From [Leptolyngbya] sp. JSC-1 (GTDB lineage Bacteria; Cyanobacteriota; Cyanobacteriia; Elainellales; Elainellaceae), in NCBI GenBank assembly GCA_000733415.1, contig KL662191.1, forward strand, positions 5,618,268-5,682,267: a stretch of DNA of 64,000 bases, read 5' to 3'. Under the pieces are notes generated by a model. The model ran no database searches. It worked only from the letters and a program-made list of their open reading frames with translations, and was not told the DNA's origin. The stretch's first letter is position 1. The number at the start of each line of letters is the position of its first letter. Both the position numbers and the translations under genes were made by a program. This document shows positions 44,834 through 54,118 of this stretch, piece by piece.

Positions 44834-44966
44834 GAGTAAGGAGTGAGGAGTAAGGAGTAAGGAGTAAGGAGTAAGGAGTAAGGAGTAAGGAGTAAGGAGT
44901 AAGGAGTAAGGAGTAAGGAGTAAGGAGTAAGGAGTAAGGAGTAAGGAGTAAGGAGTAAGGAGTAAG
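44834..44966. repeat. 19 tandem copies of the heptamer GAGTAAG
   Basis: The array is exactly 133 bp (19 x 7). The second unit reads GAGTGAG; all the others match. It starts 4 bp after the SH3 gene stop. Short tandemly repeated repetitive heptamers (STRR) are known in cyanobacteria. Reading frames across it (LLLTPYS on the minus strand) are not genes. Confidence 0.97.
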
Positions 44967-45705
44967 AATGTCTCTTGGTTCAAGTACAGTTTTCTTAAGT
45001 ACGGTCAGGTTTATCGGCAATGCGCTGCTGACCGTTCCCTTACCGAAAAACCTGCTCCTATCTCTACTCCTTACTTCTCTGCTCCTGGCTTCTGACTCCT
45101 TAATCAATCTCATCACTCATCTAGGAATGCTCTATAGTTTAGTTTCTACACAGTTTCTACACAGTTTCTAAACTGATTGGTCAAGGAAACTTCAACCGCA
45201 AAACTGATAGTAAATCGTCTGAAATTTCAATAAGTTTCTAATAGCATCAATTCTGACTGATTCAAATATTAAAAAAACTCTATAGAGAACTCTATACCAA
45301 ACAAATTAAAGCAAATAGAAACATTGCTCAAGCCTAACTGGGCTTGAGTTGACCCTGCAATTTTTAGCCAAAACGGAATTCCCAAATCCAAAATTGGATT
45401 CAGGAAAATGGAGCTTCTTATATAAGCTGAGCAGACACTCTCATAAATGTCAAGAAATGTAAACAAACATCTCTGATTTTTTATCAATTTGTGTCAGATA
45501 GACGGTTTCGTTCGCAGGTGATCCTGATTTTCTGGTAAAAACGCTTATGTAACGTTTTGCGTTCAGCCAGCAGCAAGACGGGGAGTGGAGCTACAAGACC
45601 CTGCGATTTTTGTGCTGAATTTGGCTGCTGGGAGCAACTTGGCTGCTGAGAGTAATTAAGACAATCAGCCTGAGCGCGACCGCTTTTGAGAAGGAGCCTA
45701 ACCGC
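44967..45705. other. Long gene-free region upstream of chlH
   Basis: About 740 bp after the heptamer array. It holds three tandem copies of the 11-mer CACAGTTTCTA-like unit near 45140-45172, AT-rich sequence and the chlH promoter region. A 67-codon frame at 44968-45171 is hydrophobic but lacks a ribosome site and is not called. Confidence 0.5.
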
Positions 45706-48700
45706 ATGTTCACTCACGTCAAGCCCACGATCAGGCATATCGTGCCCGACGATCTCCGGGGCCGATCGCTGATCAAGGTGGTCTATGTCGTGCTAGAGCC
45801 GCAATATCAAAGTTCACTGTCGGCGGCAGTTCGTTCAATCAACCAAAATAATCCCAATTTAGCGATCGAAATTAGCGGCTATCTGCTAGAGGAGTTGCGC
45901 AGTCCTGAGAACTATGAAGCCTTTCAGCAGGATGTAGCCGAGGCCAATGTCTTCATTGCTTCGCTGATCTTTATCGAGGAGCTGGCCGAAAAAGTGGTTG
46001 CCGCTGTTGCCCCCCATCGCGAGCGGTTGGATGTGGCTGTGGTGTTCCCCTCGATGCCAGAGGTGATGCGCCTCAACAAAATGGGCAGCTTCTCGATGGC
46101 GCAGCTCGGTCAGTCCAAGAGTGCGATTGCCCAGTTCATGCGCAAACGCAAGGAGAAATCTGGGTCTTCGTTCCAAGATGGCATGCTGAAGCTGCTGCAA
46201 ACTCTGCCCAAGGTGCTGAAGTATCTGCCTATCGACAAGGCGCAAGATGCCCGCAACTTCATGCTCAGCTTCCAGTATTGGCTGGGGGGTTCGGCAGAAA
46301 ACCTGGAAAACTTTTTGCTGATGCTGGCGGACAAGTATGTCTGCAAAGGCGACAAGGTTAAGAGCGATGCGCCGCTGCAATACCGCGATCCGGTCACATA
46401 CCCCGATATCGGCATCTGGCACCCACTGGCCCCACAGATGTTTGAGGACCTGAAGGAGTATCTCAACTGGTTCAACTCACGCCAGGATGTGCCCAACGAT
46501 GTCAAGGATATGCTGGCTCCCTGCGTTGGTCTGGTACTACAGCGAACCCACCTAGTCACCGGCGACGATGCCCACTATGTGGCGATGGTGCAAGAGCTTG
46601 AGTCGATGGGAGCTAAGGTGATTCCGGTATTTGCCGGCGGGTTAGATTTCTCTAAGCCTGTAGATGCCTTCTTCTATGACCCGATCACGAAGCACGCAAT
46701 TGTGGATGTAGTGGTTTCGCTGACCGGGTTTGCGCTGGTGGGCGGTCCGGCGCGGCAGGATCATCCCAAAGCCGTAGATGCCCTGAAGCGACTGAATCGA
46801 CCCTACATGGTGGCGCTGCCGCTCGTGTTCCAAACCACGGAAGAATGGCAAGACAGCGACCTGGGGCTGCATCCGATCCAGGTGGCGCTGCAGATTGCCA
46901 TCCCCGAACTAGACGGTGCGATTGAGCCAATTATTTTATCGGGACGGGACGGCACCACAGGTAAGGCCATCGCTCTGCAAGACCGGATCGAAGCGATTGC
47001 TCAGCGGGCCATGAAGTGGGCCAACCTGCGCCGTAAGCCGAAGCTGCACAAGAAAGTGGCGATCACCGTATTTAGCTTCCCGCCGGATAAGGGCAATGTT
47101 GGGACGGCGGCTTATCTGGATGTGTTCGGCTCGATCTATGAAGTCGTCAAGGCGTTGCAGTATAACGGCTACGACGTTCAGGGCTTGCCGGATTCGCCCG
47201 AAGCGCTGATGCAGGAAGTGATCCACGATGCCCAGGCTCAGTACAGCAGTCCGGAGCTGAATATTGCCTACCGCATGTCGGTACCAGAATACGAGCAGCT
47301 CACGCCCTATCACCATCGCCTAGAGGAATCCTGGGGTCCGGCTCCCGGCCACCTCAACACCGATGGCCAAAACCTGCTGGTGTTTGGCAAAGAGTTCGGC
47401 AATGTGTTTATTGGTGTGCAGCCTACCTTTGGCTACGAAGGCGACCCAATGCGGCTGCTGTTCTCCCGTTCGGCCAGTCCCCATCATGGCTTTGCTGCCT
47501 ACTACACCTATCTGGAGCATATTTGGCAGGCGGATGCGGTGCTGCACTTTGGCACCCACGGCTCGCTGGAGTTTATGCCTGGTAAGCAAATGGGCATGTC
47601 CGGCGATTGCTATCCTGATAGCTTGATTGGTACGATTCCCAACCTGTACTACTACGCTGCCAACAACCCCTCGGAAGCGACGATTGCCAAACGCCGCAGC
47701 TATGCCGAAACGATTAGCTATTTGACGCCTCCCGCCGAAAATGCCGGACTCTACAAGGGCTTGAAAGAGCTAAGCGAACTGATCGCCTCTTATCAAACCC
47801 TGAAGGACTCCGGACGAGCTGTGCCGATTGTCAACGCGATCATCGACAAGTGCCGCTTGGTCAACCTAGACAAGGACATTGCTCTGCCGGAAGGTGACGA
47901 TGCCTCCAACCTCACCGCTGAGGAGCGGGATACGCTGGTTGGCAAGGTTTACATCAAGCTGATGGAGATCGAATCGCGGCTGTTGCCCTGTGGGCTGCAT
48001 GTGATCGGTAAAGCTCCCACCGCAGAAGAGGCGATCGCCACGCTGGTGAATATTGCTGGTATTGATCGCCCCGAAGATGAGATCCAAAGCTTGCCGCGCA
48101 TCATTGCCAACAGCCTGGGACGCGACATTGACGAGATCTACCGCAACAGTGACCGGGGTGTGCTGGCGGACGTGCAGTTGCTCTACGAGATCAACCAGGC
48201 GTCTCGCGCAGCCATTACAGCGATGGTGAAAGAGCAAACCGATGCCGATGGTCGTGTCTCGAAAGTCACCAAGCTCAATTTCTTTAATCTGGGTCGCAAA
48301 GAACCCTGGATCGAAGCCTTGATCGAGGCGGGCTATCCAAAAGTCGATCCGGAGGCGATCAAGCCCTTGTTCGAGTATCTGGAGTTCTGCCTCAAGCAGG
48401 TGACGGCCGACAACGAGCTGGGAGCCTTGGTGAAAGCCCTGGAAGGCGAATACATCCTGCCTGGACCCGGCGGTGACCCGATTCGCAACCCGGATGTACT
48501 GCCAACCGGGAAAAACATCCATGCCCTCGATCCTCAATCGATCCCGACTAGCGCGGCGGTACAGGCGGCTCAGATTGTGGTGGATCGCTTGCTGGCTCGT
48601 GAGCGTAGCGAAAATGGTGGCCACTATCCAGAAACGATTTCCTTTGTGCTCTGGGGCACCGACAACATCAAAACCTATGGCGAGTCGCTGGCCCAGGTGA

Positions 48701-49695
48701 TGCTGCTGGTGGGCGTGCGCCCAGTTCCGGATGCGTTGGGTCGGGTCAACAAGCTGGAGCTGATTCCGCTGAACGAACTGGGTCGTCCTCGCATCGATGT
48801 AGTGGTCAACTGTTCCGGCGTGTTCCGCGATTTGTTTGTGAATCAGATGAACCTGCTCGACCGGGCGATCAAAATGGCTGCCGAAGCCGACGAACCGCTA
48901 GAGCTGAACTTTGTTCGCAAACATGCCCTCAAGCAAGCTGAGGAAATGGGCATCAATCTGCGGCAGGCGGCGACCCGCGTGTTCTCGAATGCGTCTGGTT
49001 CCTATGCCGCTAACGTCAACCTGGCGGTGGAGAACAGCACCTGGGAAAGCGAAACCGAGCTTCAGGAAATGTATCTGACGCGCAAGTCCTTTGCCTTCAA
49101 TTCAGACAATCCCGGCATGATGGATCAGGCGCGTGGCGTCTTTGAGGCTGCTCTGAAGACGGTCGATGTGACGTTTCAGAATCTGGATTCGTCGGAAATC
49201 TCGCTGACGGATGTGTCCCACTACTTTGATTCGGATCCAACCAAGGTGGTGGCTACCCTGCGCGGTGATGGCAAACAGCCTGCCTCCTACATTGCCGATA
49301 CCACCACGGCCAATGCTCAGGTGCGTACCTTGTCGGAAACCGTGCGGCTCGATGCCCGCACCAAGCTGCTGAATCCCAAATGGTATGAGGGCATGCTGTC
49401 CCACGGCTACGAAGGCGTGCGGGAACTGTCCAAGCGGCTGGTCAATACAATGGGCTGGTCGGCCACAGCCGGTGCGGTAGACAACTGGATCTACGAAGAC
49501 ACCAATGCCACCTTCATCCAGGATGAAGCGATGCGCAATCGCCTGATGAACCTGAACCCTCACTCGTTCCGCAAGGTGGTGAGTACGCTGCTGGAAGTGA
49601 ATGGGCGCGGCTATTGGGAAACTAGCGAAGAGAACCTGGATCTGCTGCGTCAGCTTTACCAGGAAGTGGAAGACCGGATCGAAGGCATCGAATAG
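45706..49695 (+). CDS. chlH: Magnesium chelatase subunit H
   Basis: ChlH binds protoporphyrin IX and is the catalytic subunit of Mg-chelatase (with ChlI and ChlD), the first committed step of chlorophyll synthesis. The 1329-residue length is normal. Hallmarks appear throughout: IKVVYVVLEPQYQSSLSAAV, FPSMPEVMRLNKMGSFSM, a long cobN/ChlH body with VFSFPPDKGNVGTAAYLDVF, LHFGTHGSLEFMPGKQMGMS, and a C-terminal part ending VSTLLEVNGRGYWETSEENL. AAGGAG lies 5 to 6 nt before the ATG at 45706. No chlI or chlD is adjacent. A rho-independent terminator follows at 49727. The gene lies about 740 bp from the heptamer array. Confidence 0.97.
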   Translation: MFTHVKPTIRHIVPDDLRGRSLIKVVYVVLEPQYQSSLSAAVRSINQNNPNLAIEISGYLLEELRSPENYEAFQQDVAEANVFIASLIFIEELAEKVVAAVAPHRERLDVAVVFPSMPEVMRLNKMGSFSMAQLGQSKSAIAQFMRKRKEKSGSSFQDGMLKLLQTLPKVLKYLPIDKAQDARNFMLSFQYWLGGSAENLENFLLMLADKYVCKGDKVKSDAPLQYRDPVTYPDIGIWHPLAPQMFEDLKEYLNWFNSRQDVPNDVKDMLAPCVGLVLQRTHLVTGDDAHYVAMVQELESMGAKVIPVFAGGLDFSKPVDAFFYDPITKHAIVDVVVSLTGFALVGGPARQDHPKAVDALKRLNRPYMVALPLVFQTTEEWQDSDLGLHPIQVALQIAIPELDGAIEPIILSGRDGTTGKAIALQDRIEAIAQRAMKWANLRRKPKLHKKVAITVFSFPPDKGNVGTAAYLDVFGSIYEVVKALQYNGYDVQGLPDSPEALMQEVIHDAQAQYSSPELNIAYRMSVPEYEQLTPYHHRLEESWGPAPGHLNTDGQNLLVFGKEFGNVFIGVQPTFGYEGDPMRLLFSRSASPHHGFAAYYTYLEHIWQADAVLHFGTHGSLEFMPGKQMGMSGDCYPDSLIGTIPNLYYYAANNPSEATIAKRRSYAETISYLTPPAENAGLYKGLKELSELIASYQTLKDSGRAVPIVNAIIDKCRLVNLDKDIALPEGDDASNLTAEERDTLVGKVYIKLMEIESRLLPCGLHVIGKAPTAEEAIATLVNIAGIDRPEDEIQSLPRIIANSLGRDIDEIYRNSDRGVLADVQLLYEINQASRAAITAMVKEQTDADGRVSKVTKLNFFNLGRKEPWIEALIEAGYPKVDPEAIKPLFEYLEFCLKQVTADNELGALVKALEGEYILPGPGGDPIRNPDVLPTGKNIHALDPQSIPTSAAVQAAQIVVDRLLARERSENGGHYPETISFVLWGTDNIKTYGESLAQVMLLVGVRPVPDALGRVNKLELIPLNELGRPRIDVVVNCSGVFRDLFVNQMNLLDRAIKMAAEADEPLELNFVRKHALKQAEEMGINLRQAATRVFSNASGSYAANVNLAVENSTWESETELQEMYLTRKSFAFNSDNPGMMDQARGVFEAALKTVDVTFQNLDSSEISLTDVSHYFDSDPTKVVATLRGDGKQPASYIADTTTANAQVRTLSETVRLDARTKLLNPKWYEGMLSHGYEGVRELSKRLVNTMGWSATAGAVDNWIYEDTNATFIQDEAMRNRLMNLNPHSFRKVVSTLLEVNGRGYWETSEENLDLLRQLYQEVEDRIEGIE

Positions 49696-49726
49696 TCAAC
49701 TCCGCTAGAAACCTAGATTTCAGAAG

Positions 49727-49762
49727 CAGCCAGGAGCTATTTGTTAACTCTTGGCTGTTTTT
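49727..49762 (+). terminator. Rho-independent terminator of chlH
   Basis: The stem CAGCC(A)GGAG / CTC(T)TGGCTG is followed by TTTTT, 32 bp after the chlH stop. Confidence 0.85.
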
Positions 49763-49812
49763 GTAACCTAGAGCTAGCCCAACCTGACGAATGCGAACAG
49801 GAGACAGTCATC

Positions 49813-50376
49813 GTGCGAAGTGAACGTGAGAAAATGCTGGCGGGGGAGTTGTACAACCCACTCGATTCGGAACTAGTTCGTGCCCGCAACCGAGCGCGAG
49901 ACCTATGCCAGGATCTAAACGCCACCCGTGAGCAACAACAGGAGGAGCGGCGGCGCATTTTGCGGGAGCTTTTTGGTGCTGGAGGGGCGGACGTGTGGAT
50001 GCAGCCACCGTTTTTCTGTGATTACGGAACCAATATCTTTCTGGGGAAGAGGTGCTTCTTCAACTTCAATTGTGTTGTACTTGATGTCTGCCGAGTCACC
50101 ATTGGGGACTACACGCTCTTCGGTCCGGCGGTGCAGATCTACACGGCCACCCACCCGTTTGAGGCAGAGCTGCGCCGTAGTCAGGAGTTTGCAAAGCCGA
50201 TCGAGATCGGGTCTGATGTCTGGGTCGGGGGTGGGGCTATTATTTGTCCGGGGGTGAGAATCGGCTCCCGCTCGGTGATTGGGGCCGGGAGCGTAGTGAC
50301 GCGAGACATCCCAGATGATGTGTTTGCGGCCGGCAACCCCTGTCGAGTAATCCGCCCTATCAGCGAGGAGGATTAG
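49813..50376 (+). CDS. maa: Sugar O-acetyltransferase, maltose acetyltransferase-like (LbH fold)
   Basis: This enzyme transfers acetyl from acetyl-CoA to a sugar hydroxyl; the native substrate in cyanobacteria is unknown. The protein of about 187 residues has the Mac N-terminal helix pair (EKMLAGELYNPLDSELVRAR) and a left-handed beta-helix of hexapeptides (GANIF-like GTNIFLGKRCFFNFNC, IGDYTLFGPAVQI, THPF, DVWVGGGAIICPGVRIGSRSV, VVTRDIPDDVFAAGNPCRVIR). The catalytic His of the family is in YTATHPFE. The GTG at 49813 with AGGAGA upstream fits the family start. The longer ORF from 49741 would begin inside the chlH terminator, so it is rejected. Confidence 0.9.
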   Translation: MRSEREKMLAGELYNPLDSELVRARNRARDLCQDLNATREQQQEERRRILRELFGAGGADVWMQPPFFCDYGTNIFLGKRCFFNFNCVVLDVCRVTIGDYTLFGPAVQIYTATHPFEAELRRSQEFAKPIEIGSDVWVGGGAIICPGVRIGSRSVIGAGSVVTRDIPDDVFAAGNPCRVIRPISEED

Positions 50377-50691
50377 CCTCGAACAAGCACAGGAGGGCCG
50401 GCATCAACTATCGCGTAGGTGAGTGTTAGTAGGTGACTTTGACATCATCTTCCCGCTCAACCACATACTGCACGCTGGAGAAAACGGTTGCTGGTGTTCT
50501 GCGTTTACTATGTTGCGAAAATCACATTCTTTAATTAGCAAACAAAAACAGCTTTTATAGCTAAATTCAGCATTTTTTCGGCTATGTTGCGGTGTTGATG
50601 AATTCAATTTCTAGGTAGATTAAGGTAGAAAGAGTAGCAAAAGCAACAATCTTTCGAGCTTTGTCCTGCATCTACAGAACGAACTAGAACC
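50377..50691. other. Intergenic region of about 315 bp
   Basis: Low-complexity, AT-rich toward the right. No ORF or RNA gene supported. Confidence 0.4.
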
Positions 50692-51027
50692 ATGAATTTA
50701 GTTGATTTCCACTACGGTTGGTTAATCGAAATTGTGCCTACGGCGGCAGGATATCAAGCAATTTGTTACTCGCCTTGCCGTCAGCGCTTCGTCTCAAACC
50801 CGCAAGCTTCTGAGATCGATGCATTCTACGCCGCCAAGCAGGAAATTGCCTATCAATTAGCTTGCCGTTCCCTCACTCAAGCCTTACAAGCACTTTATAA
50901 AGCAGGTTGTCTTCATCTAGACGACTGGAAACGCCTGCAACAATCCCTCACCCGCACTGTTAAGACCGAATCAAGACCGAATAGACCAAGACCGAATAGA
51001 CAGGAAACTACTGAAGAATGGTTTTAG
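50692..51027 (+). CDS. Hypothetical protein, about 111 residues
   Basis: I do not recognise this protein. It has a mixed beta/alpha start (HYGWLIEIVPTAAGYQAICYS), a helical centre (YAAKQEIAYQLACRSLTQALQ) and a basic, imperfectly repetitive tail (SRPNRPRPNRQ) coded by copies of AAGACCGAAT. It has no signal peptide or membrane helix. The ATG at 50692 is plausible without a strong ribosome site. Its 3' end overlaps the vWA gene on the other strand by 20 bp. Confidence 0.6.
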   Translation: MNLVDFHYGWLIEIVPTAAGYQAICYSPCRQRFVSNPQASEIDAFYAAKQEIAYQLACRSLTQALQALYKAGCLHLDDWKRLQQSLTRTVKTESRPNRPRPNRQETTEEWF

Positions 51028-52246
51028 ACACAATCCGGGTCTTTTTGCGGTCGGCCTCTGACAGCTCTTCGCCTTCTTGCAGACGGGTGGCGTTGTCTTG
51101 TAAGACGGTGGCCGCATTGTAGTCTCCCATCTGGAGTGCCGTTTTTGCAGCGGATTGCAGCATTGTAGCTGCTCCACTCCGGTCGCCCTGAATTAGCTTC
51201 ATTTCGGCGATTTGAGTTTGGCGGTATTTGGCAAGCGCTAAAACATGCTGCTGCACCTGCGGATTGGCGGCGGGCTGATACAGTGATAGCACATGGGCAA
51301 AGGCTTGAACTGACTCCGACAGCAGGTTTGCGCTACCAATCACCGGATCGTCATAACGAACCTGTAGCGTGGCAATTGGCTGCTCTCCTTCGGACAGTTG
51401 GCTGATATAGAGGTTGGCTAGCACCACCCGCGGCACTTCGGTCATCAGATCGCCTAGGCGCACCACATACTGGTTTCCTTCCTCTACGGCTGCCAACTCC
51501 ACAGTTTCCGGCACCACTTGAGCAATCGGCTTCAGTTCGGCCAAGCGTACTTGAGGCGAGAGGGTGAGCAGCAGATGGGCATTGGTCAGACCTACGGACT
51601 GAATGCGGTTGAACAAACGGCTGAACTCGCTCACTGCTTCTTCTGGATGCTGGATATAGGAGAGGGTGCCGCCTGCTGCATCGGCAATTTGCTCCAACAC
51701 ATCCTGATTCCAGTGGTTGCCAAAGCCGAGGGTGCTGAGGGTGAGGTTATAGCCAGCCGCCAACTGGGCCAGCTTCAGACAGCGCTCGTTGCTACCATGC
51801 TCGTTTTCGCCATCCGTGAGCAGAAACGCCTGCGAAATCGTGTCCTTCTTGCCTTTAGCTAATTCTTCAATCCCTAGCCGCATCCCTTCATCGATCGCGG
51901 TGCCGCCGCTGGCCTTCAGCTTATTGATTTCAACCTTGACCTCTGCCGGATTCTCGATCACCTGATTTGGCACTAACACTTTGGCTTTGTGGTCGAATAC
52001 CACAATCGACAGGCGGTCTCCCGGCGACAAACTATCCACGATGCGGTGAGCTGCTTGCTTCACAGTTTCGAGCGGACGCCCATTCATGGAGCCACTGTGA
52101 TCCAAAATCAGGCATAAGTTTAGAGGAGCAGTGCGACCATTTGGCTCTGCCAGGGCCGAAAGCGAAATTGCCAACTGCCGCTGACTCATGGTTTGGGCAG
52201 CATCTAAATTGACATCACTGAGGGCAGCTTCTAGACCAACTTTCAT
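51008..52246 (-). CDS. von Willebrand factor A (vWA) domain protein
   Basis: This 412-residue protein has a vWA domain (about residues 40-215) with the metal-binding MIDAS motif LDHSGSM and the later conserved TAIDEGM and LTDGENEHG. A beta-rich middle part and a helical C-terminal part (AVLQDNATRLQEGEELSEADR) follow. There is no signal peptide, so it is probably cytoplasmic. vWA domains mediate metal-dependent protein contacts. Proteins of this type, with this C-terminal ending, often sit in cyanobacteria near PP2C, FHA and Ser/Thr-kinase genes. Here the nearest such genes are about 40 kb away, so the link is only an inference. Confidence 0.88.
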   Translation of the reverse strand: MKVGLEAALSDVNLDAAQTMSQRQLAISLSALAEPNGRTAPLNLCLILDHSGSMNGRPLETVKQAAHRIVDSLSPGDRLSIVVFDHKAKVLVPNQVIENPAEVKVEINKLKASGGTAIDEGMRLGIEELAKGKKDTISQAFLLTDGENEHGSNERCLKLAQLAAGYNLTLSTLGFGNHWNQDVLEQIADAAGGTLSYIQHPEEAVSEFSRLFNRIQSVGLTNAHLLLTLSPQVRLAELKPIAQVVPETVELAAVEEGNQYVVRLGDLMTEVPRVVLANLYISQLSEGEQPIATLQVRYDDPVIGSANLLSESVQAFAHVLSLYQPAANPQVQQHVLALAKYRQTQIAEMKLIQGDRSGAATMLQSAAKTALQMGDYNAATVLQDNATRLQEGEELSEADRKKTRIVSKTILQ

Positions 52247-52654
52247 GGCATCTTCTGGGGAAAAGGGTGGGAGGGAAGCGAGGTTTGAGTTTTGGTAGCG
52301 TAGTCTACGCAGAACGCAGGTTTTAAGTTCTGAATTCTGAGTTTTAAGTTTTGGAGGGCGGTGATGTAGCCTTTGTACAGCCCACTGGTTTGGATGTTAA
52401 GTCTGCAGACGGCGCTATCGACAGATCAACAACTTCAAACAGTCTTGTTCCGATTACGGAAGATTCGGATATCCCTACTTCTATCAGAACCAATCATAAT
52501 TTGAGCTATTAAATCGCAAAACTGCGGAAATGTTTGACTTTCGTGGAGTAAAGCGCAGGTTTTTTCTGGTGATTCTGCCAGCCCAGCAACGGTGCAGTAG
52601 AAATGCCTTTTGGCTTAGTATGTAAGAAATATTGCCGTCCGGGCGCTGTACGTT
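52247..52654. other. Divergent intergenic region, vWA gene to the clp cluster
   Basis: About 400 bp. It has low-complexity GAGTTTTAAGTTTT-like repeats at 52275-52350. No ORF or RNA gene is supported. Confidence 0.4.
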
Positions 52655-53332
52655 ATGGAAATTAAAGCGATGCAAAGTGCATACTATGGCGATGCTTACT
52701 ATCGGACACCCCCTCCCGATTTGGCATCCTTGCTATTAAAAGAACGCATTGTTTACCTGGGAGGTCCGCTGCACTCCCTCGATGAATACCGCAGAGATCC
52801 AAGACAGGATTTTACGCGGCTGATCATCGCTCAATTGTTGTATCTGCAATTTGATGACCCGGAGAAGCCAATCTATTTCTATATCAATTCCACGGGTACG
52901 TCCTGGGGCGGTCAAACAATTGGCTTTGAAACCGAAGCCTTTGCCGTTTGCGACACGCTGAGCTACATCAAGCCGCCGGTACATACGATTTGTATCGGTC
53001 AGGCGATTGGAGCTGCCGCCATGATTCTTTCGGCAGGAACGAAGGGCTTCCGGGCCAGTTTGCCCCACGCCACGATCGTGTTGAATCAACCGCGTTCCGG
53101 CGCAAGAGGCCAAGCCACCGATATCCAAATTCGTGCCAAAGAGGTGTTGGCAAACCGCACGGCGATCTTAGACATTCTCTCCAAAAATACTGGGCAACCA
53201 ATCGACAAAATCGCTAAAGATACTGACCGCACCTTCTACATGACTCCGGAAGAAGCAAAAGGGTATGGACTAATCGACCGGATTTTGGAAAGCACCAAAC
53301 AGCTTCCGAAACAAATCCCTGCCCTGACCTAA
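52655..53332 (+). CDS. clpR: ClpR: catalytically degenerate ClpP-like subunit (first)
   Basis: This 225-residue protein has the ClpP fold (ERIVYLGGPLHSLDEYRR, FYINSTGTSWGGQTIGFET, VHTICIGQAIGAAAMILSAG, AKGYGLIDRI). The nucleophilic serine of ClpP is replaced by glycine (IGAAAM where ClpP has ASMGAF). The catalytic histidine position holds asparagine (VLNQP instead of IHQP). The Asp region DRTFYM is kept. Such inactive ClpR subunits form mixed rings with ClpP3 in cyanobacteria and plastids. ATG 52655 is used; the in-frame ATG 52670 is possible. It is the first of three same-strand genes, 57 bp before the second. Confidence 0.9.
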   Translation: MEIKAMQSAYYGDAYYRTPPPDLASLLLKERIVYLGGPLHSLDEYRRDPRQDFTRLIIAQLLYLQFDDPEKPIYFYINSTGTSWGGQTIGFETEAFAVCDTLSYIKPPVHTICIGQAIGAAAMILSAGTKGFRASLPHATIVLNQPRSGARGQATDIQIRAKEVLANRTAILDILSKNTGQPIDKIAKDTDRTFYMTPEEAKGYGLIDRILESTKQLPKQIPALT

Positions 53333-53389
53333 CTCGTCTTGACAAACTTGTCTTGACCTCCGCTATTCGCTCTATCCCAAGCAGAATTT

Positions 53390-54022
53390 ATGCAAGTTCC
53401 GTATCGCTTTCCCGGTAGTCAGTATGTGCAGTGGGTTGATATCTACACCCGCATGGCCTATGAGCGGATTATCTTCCTAGACGAAGCAATCGATGACAGT
53501 ACTGCCAATTCGGTTGTTGCCCTATTGCTGTATCTCGATTCTGACGACCAAACCAAGCCCATCTACTTTTACATCAACTCGCCTGGTGAGTTTGTTTCGG
53601 AAGGGATGCAGTCCACCTCAATGGCGGCAACGATGGCGATCTATGACACGATGCAGCACATCAGGTCACCGGTCCACACCATCTGTTTAGGGCTAGCCTA
53701 TGGCACGGCGGCCTTGTTGCTGTCGTCTGGTACTAAGGGATTTCGGGCTAGTTTGCCCAATGCAGAAATTGTGTTGGCTCCCCAATACGGTCGCACCGGC
53801 GGACAGGCTACCGATGTGCAAATCGACGCTCGCAAAATTGTCGCGGATCGCAAGCTATTGGTGGATACCTTAGCAGCAAATACGGGCCGCTCACCGGAGC
53901 AGATCACCACCGATATTGACCGCCGGTTTTATCTCACTGCCGAGCAAGCCAAAGACTATGGCCTGATCGACCGGGTGCTGGAGGGGAGTAAATCCCTGCC
54001 TAAGCCAGTGGCTGCCTCCTAG
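53390..54022 (+). CDS. Second ClpP-like subunit, catalytically degenerate (ClpR-like)
   Basis: This 210-residue paralogue again has the ClpP fold (ERIIFLDEAIDDSTANSVVA, FYINSPGEFV, VHTICLGLAYGTAALLLSSG, DRRFYLTAEQAKDYGLIDRV). The serine position is glycine (AYGTAAL) and the histidine position is alanine (EIVLAPQYG). It therefore lacks both nucleophile and base. The region after the first conserved strand has an insertion (EGMQSTSMAATMAIYD). The handle region resembles the first gene more than the third. It lies 57 bp after the first gene and 96 bp before the third. Whether it replaces ClpR, binds a third ring position or is decaying cannot be told from sequence. Confidence 0.85.
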   Translation: MQVPYRFPGSQYVQWVDIYTRMAYERIIFLDEAIDDSTANSVVALLLYLDSDDQTKPIYFYINSPGEFVSEGMQSTSMAATMAIYDTMQHIRSPVHTICLGLAYGTAALLLSSGTKGFRASLPNAEIVLAPQYGRTGGQATDVQIDARKIVADRKLLVDTLAANTGRSPEQITTDIDRRFYLTAEQAKDYGLIDRVLEGSKSLPKPVAAS

Positions 54023-54118
54023 CCCTTCAATGGGTTTTTTGATTGTTGACTTCAACGATTGGCTTCGGCCCTCGTGGCAAATGCCAAGTCTCTTAACCTT
54101 CATTTTTAGGATTGACCT

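Noticed and set aside
44968..45171. 67-codon hydrophobic frame after the heptamer array
   Set aside because: No ribosome-binding site and the composition is low-complexity leucine/serine; it begins in the array edge.
49741..49812. Longer N-terminus for the acetyltransferase (start at 49741)
   Set aside because: The extension begins within the chlH terminator hairpin and has no family similarity. GTG 49813 has a proper ribosome site.
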